Below, piece by piece: positions 5,154-7,560 of a stretch of DNA of 7,560 bases. The stretch spans positions 1-7,560 of the forward strand of contig JAOAEN010000058.1 in assembly GCA_026416775.1 (NCBI GenBank), written 5' to 3'. Each line of letters begins with the position of its first letter. Within the stretch, counting starts at the first letter, position 1. This stretch comes from Dehalococcoidales bacterium (GTDB lineage: Bacteria; Chloroflexota; Dehalococcoidia; Dehalococcoidales; RBG-16-60-22). The notes beneath the pieces are model-generated. The model did not search any database, had not been told where the DNA came from, and saw nothing but the letters and a program-made list of their open reading frames with translations. The position numbers and the translations under genes are program-made.

Positions 5154-6371
5154 GCTTTAGTCGTTCAGAAGTACGGGGGTTCTTCGCTGGCCAGTGCCGA
5201 ACTGATCAGGAATGTTGCGCGGCGGATCATCAAGAAGTGTCGTGAGGGCTATCAGGTCGTCGTTGTGGCCTCCGCCATGGGGGATACCACTGACGACCTC
5301 ATCAAGCTTGCCTATCAGGTGAACAGTGCCCCTGACAAGCGTGAGCTTGATCTGCTCCTGTCCACCGGGGAGATCGTGGCAAGCACTCTCCTCGCCATGG
5401 CGTTGCAGAGCCTGGGGCAGCCTGCGGTGAGCCTCAGCGGCTCTCAGGCGGGTATCCGTACGGACAAGGCATTCAGCCGGGCAAGGATCACGGATATCAA
5501 CCCCGCCCGCGTCCTCAGGGAGCTTGAGAAGGGCAAGGTCGTGGTCGTCGCCGGCTTTCAGGGGGTGACCGAGGATATGGATATCACCACCCTGGGGCGG
5601 GGAGGGTCGGATACGACCGCGGTTGCCCTTGCCGCGGCGCTCAGGGCGGAAAGGTGCGAGCGCTACACGGATGTTGATGGCATCTACACCACCGACCCCC
5701 GGCTGCTTCCGGAAGCAAGGAAGCTTTCCGAGATCAGCTACGAGGAAATGCTGGAGATGGTCACCTACGGCTTTAAGGCCATCCACCCCCGGGCGGTGGA
5801 GCTCGGCGAGGTATTCAACGTCCCCATCCTGGTGGCTTCAAGTTTTAACGAGAACCCCGGCACGCTGATTCATAAAGAGGTGTCTATGGAGATACGTAAC
5901 AAGGTAAGAGGCATCGCCCACGATACCGATGTTGCCAAGATCACCATTGTCGGTGTCCCGGACCACCCCGGCATTGCGGCGGGCATCTTCATGCCCCTGG
6001 CTGAGGCGGGTATCAGCGTGGACACCATCGTGCAGAATGCCAGCATTGACAATATCACCGATCTCACCTTCACCGTGGCGCGCAGCCAGCTCAAGCATGC
6101 CCTGAGCGTTGTTGAGCCGATTGCCCGCTCCATCGGGGCGAAAAAGGTGGTGAGCGATGACAAGCTGGGCAAGGTGAGCATCATCGGCACCGGCATGCAG
6201 AATGCCCCCGGCTATGCCGCCCGCATGTTCGATACGCTGAGCCGGGAAAACATCAATATCCAGCTCATCACCACCTCGGAAATAAGGATAACCTGCATCA
6301 TTGATGAAGGCCGGCTTAAGGACGCGGTGCGGGCACTCCACCGGGCCTTTGAGCTGGACAAGGCCACCTAG
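5151..6371 (+). CDS. lysC: Aspartate kinase (aspartokinase)
   Basis: Phosphorylates L-aspartate to 4-phospho-L-aspartate with ATP, the first step toward lysine, diaminopimelate, threonine and methionine. The 406-residue product has normal length for the monofunctional enzyme. The kinase domain shows KYGGSS (7-12), SAMGDTTDDL (41-50), STGE (71-74), GFQG (135-138), TTLGRGGSDTTA (146-157) and YTDVDGIYTTDPR (172-184). Two ACT domains follow: one from about 263 (ITIVGVPDHPGIAAGIF, VDTIVQN) and one from about 342 (VSIIGTGM, INIQLITTSEIRI). These are the sites of feedback inhibition by lysine and/or threonine in the family; which effector acts here cannot be read. No homoserine dehydrogenase domain is fused. 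It lies 84 nt after apgM, with no promoter seen between, and a hairpin terminator follows. An internal start at Met246 is listed separately. Confidence 0.97.
   Translation: MALVVQKYGGSSLASAELIRNVARRIIKKCREGYQVVVVASAMGDTTDDLIKLAYQVNSAPDKRELDLLLSTGEIVASTLLAMALQSLGQPAVSLSGSQAGIRTDKAFSRARITDINPARVLRELEKGKVVVVAGFQGVTEDMDITTLGRGGSDTTAVALAAALRAERCERYTDVDGIYTTDPRLLPEARKLSEISYEEMLEMVTYGFKAIHPRAVELGEVFNVPILVASSFNENPGTLIHKEVSMEIRNKVRGIAHDTDVAKITIVGVPDHPGIAAGIFMPLAEAGISVDTIVQNASIDNITDLTFTVARSQLKHALSVVEPIARSIGAKKVVSDDKLGKVSIIGTGMQNAPGYAARMFDTLSRENINIQLITTSEIRITCIIDEGRLKDAVRALHRAFELDKAT
5876..5888 (+). promoter_or_regulatory. Internal translation start for a lysC beta subunit
   Basis: AGAGG (5876-5880), a 5-nt gap and ATG 5886 lie inside lysC, in frame, at Met246 and just before the first ACT domain. 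The product would be about 161 residues (MEIRNKVRGIAHD to the lysC stop) containing both ACT domains and no kinase domain. Bacillus subtilis and Corynebacterium aspartokinases make such a beta subunit from an in-frame internal start at an equivalent place, and alpha2beta2 enzymes result. The ribosome site here is reasonable; use of it is inferred. Confidence 0.5.
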
Positions 6372-6630
6372 GGCACCGGGCTTGCCGGGGAATTTACCAC
6401 GGGCAAAAAAAGGAAACGGGGCACCGCTGAGAGATGCCCCGTTTTTTCATTTCATGACTTTTCCGGAACGGAAACGGCAGGTCTTTCCCCGCCGCAGTGG
6501 CCGCAGTGGTTAGCGGTGTCTTCTGCCGGGTGCGGATGGGGCCGGCTGGCGATGATTTACCGCAGACCTGCCAGCGGCTGCCCTCTCCCCGGTGCGGGTG
6601 GTCGGCTGCCTGCCGGGAATACCAGACGGT
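6372..6630. other. Convergent intergenic region lysC / NifU-like gene
   Basis: Besides the terminator at 6414-6447 this 259-bp gap holds a 9-bp tandem duplication, CCGCAGTGG at 6492-6500 and 6501-6509. It also holds a distant 8-bp inverted pair, GGCAGGTC (6476-6483) and GACCTGCC (6565-6572). I see no gene, RNA or promoter in it. Confidence 0.5.
6414..6447. terminator. Intrinsic terminator after lysC, probably bidirectional
   Basis: AAACGGGGCA (6414-6423) and TGCCCCGTTT (6435-6444) form a perfect 10-bp stem with an 11-nt loop, followed by TTT (six T in all at 6442-6447). On the other strand the stem is followed by CC and a seven-T run (6411-6405). The element can therefore end both the apgM-lysC transcript and the convergent NifU-like transcript. 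Confidence 0.85.
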
Positions 6631-6849
6631 CTAGACGGCGATGACCTCTTTGACCTCGGGGACTTCCTCCTTGAGGATGCGCTCAATGCCGTTCTTGAGC
6701 GTGAGCTTGGACATCGGGCAGCCGGCGCAGGCGCCGGTGAGTTTTACCTTGACCGTGCCGTTGGCGACCTCAACCAGCTCAACATTGCCACCGTCCCTGA
6801 CGAGGTAGGGACGGACCTTATCCAGCACTTCTTTCACTTTATCTTGCAT
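6631..6849 (-). CDS. NifU C-terminal-domain protein (iron-sulfur cluster scaffold)
   Basis: A 72-residue single-domain protein of the NifU C-terminal (Nfu) family, which holds or delivers Fe-S clusters to client apoproteins in the cytoplasm. It shows the typical start [22 protein letters not shown] (4-25), the beta segment [16 protein letters not shown] (32-47) with the cluster-binding Cys41 and Cys44 (CxxC), and the following helix [16 protein letters not shown]. It is short but complete, without the IscU-like or central ferredoxin-like domains of full NifU. ATG 6849 is chosen because AAGGAG (6866-6861) lies 11 nt upstream. An upstream in-frame ATG at 6924 would start inside the promoter's -35 and is rejected. 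No isc or suf genes are visible alongside. Confidence 0.92.
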   Translation of the reverse strand: MQDKVKEVLDKVRPYLVRDGGNVELVEVANGTVKVKLTGACAGCPMSKLTLKNGIERILKEEVPEVKEVIAV

Positions 6850-6894
6850 TTTGCGGTTTTCTCCTTTAAAATTGATAAGAAACCTCCAGTTAGA

Positions 6895-6924
6895 ATTGTA
6901 CCTGCCGTCATTGCTATTTGTCAA
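6895..6924 (-). promoter_or_regulatory. Predicted promoter of the NifU-like gene
   Basis: On the minus strand a perfect TTGACA (6924-6919), an 18-nt spacer and TACAAT (6900-6895) precede the gene. Transcription would begin near 6888, giving a leader of about 39 nt that includes the AAGGAG ribosome site. Confidence 0.75.
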
Positions 6925-7005
6925 ACAGGGTAATTCCGGGCAGATCCCTTTTCCGAGGTCTCAGGGAGAAAGAGGTATTGACGGCTTGACTTTTTGGAGA
7001 AGACA

Positions 7006-7560
7006 ATGACACGCGAAGATGAGAGGCGTTTGAAGTCAAGGGAACAGCGCAGTAGAGAGGCGATTGCCCTGGCGATGCAGGCGCGCTGGCAGGAGGCGGT
7101 GGACGTCAACCGGGAAATCATCCAGGATTTCCCCGATGATGTTGAGGCGTATAACCGGCTGGGCAGGGCATACATGGAGCTCGGGGACTACGAGCATGCC
7201 CGTGAGGCGTACAGCCAGTCGGTGAAGCTTGACCCCCTCAATGCCATTGCCAATCGCAATTTACGCCGCCTCAACGACCTCAAGGAATCGGGTAAGGCCG
7301 CCGTGGATACGGATAAGGTCGAGCCCAAACAGTTCATTGAGGAGATCGGCAAGGCCGGGGTGGTCACCCTTGTTGACCTGGCTCCCAAGGAGCAGCGCGC
7401 CGGCACCGTTGCCGGCGACAGGGCGGTGCTCAGGATTGATGGCTCTTCCCTCGTCGTGGAAAATGTCCACGGCGGGTATCTGGGAAAGGTCGAGCCGAAG
7501 CACGCTTTGCGCCTTATCCGCCTGATGCAGGGGGGCAACCGCTACTCCGCCGTCGTCGTG
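7006..7560 (+). CDS. TPR protein with C-terminal HIRAN-like segment, partial
   Basis: An open frame of 185 codons runs off the right edge, so the C-terminus is missing. ATG 7006 is preceded by GGAG (6996-6999) at 6 nt. The N-terminal 20 residues are charged and helical, with no signal peptide or membrane segment, so a cytoplasmic protein is expected. Residues about 21-90 form two tetratricopeptide-type helical hairpins (ARWQEAVDVNREIIQDFPDD, then VEAYNRLGRAYMELGDYEHAREAYSQSVKLDP), a protein-protein interaction module. A linker (90-110) leads to a beta-rich segment (about 118-185). Its pattern AVLRIDG, GGYLGKVEPKHALRLIRLM, GGNRYSAVVV resembles the small barrel of HIRAN-type domains; this is a resemblance by eye only. 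I do not know its function. It is divergent from the NifU-like gene, and no clear promoter of its own is seen. Confidence 0.85.
   Translation, partial: MTREDERRLKSREQRSREAIALAMQARWQEAVDVNREIIQDFPDDVEAYNRLGRAYMELGDYEHAREAYSQSVKLDPLNAIANRNLRRLNDLKESGKAAVDTDKVEPKQFIEEIGKAGVVTLVDLAPKEQRAGTVAGDRAVLRIDGSSLVVENVHGGYLGKVEPKHALRLIRLMQGGNRYSAVVV

Overview
The window is ordinary bacterial chromosome, with no sign of a plasmid, phage or insertion sequence. It is GC-rich, uses GTG and TTG starts next to ATG, and carries sigma-70-type promoters. The mix of DnaA, methionyl-tRNA formyltransferase, two-domain MazG, an archaeal-type phosphoglycerate mutase homologue (ApgM), aspartokinase, a stand-alone NifU C-terminal domain and a TPR protein recalls Chloroflexota, especially Dehalococcoidia. 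That placement is an inference from protein character and gene content, not a proven assignment.

Layout from left to right. dnaA lies on the minus strand (54-1412). A 443-bp divergent intergenic region follows, holding the dnaA promoter with a leader of about 220 nt and, facing the other way, an fmt promoter with an inverted repeat over its -35. On the plus strand fmt (1856-2791) is followed by mazG (2866-3636). A tRNA-Pro(CGG) gene on the minus strand has a template-encoded CCA that abuts the mazG stop codon with no gap. A strong plus-strand promoter (3770-3799) then serves apgM (3873-5066) and lysC (5151-6371), which end at a hairpin terminator. A convergent minus-strand NifU-like gene (6631-6849) has its own promoter. 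Divergent from it, a TPR gene (from 7006) runs off the right edge.

How the genes relate: dnaA (replication initiation), fmt plus tRNA-Pro (translation) and mazG (nucleotide-pool cleaning) are housekeeping genes. apgM and lysC look like one transcription unit. Because lysC makes aspartyl phosphate for the Lys/Thr/Met branch, the ApgM homologue beside it may be the homoserine kinase analogue proposed for this family rather than a glycolytic mutase. lysC also has a well-placed internal start that would yield a separate regulatory subunit.

The most unusual non-coding signal is a family of degenerate 8-bp-phased tandem repeats, consensus about GMGYARYT. It occupies three successive intergenic gaps, before mazG, apgM and lysC, and in each case lies just upstream of the start codon. 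It decides start-codon choice at mazG and apgM and appears to replace the usual Shine-Dalgarno site of apgM. A second point worth checking is DnaA itself: the recognition-helix signature reads RDAAAVTHA where RDHTTVxHA is expected.
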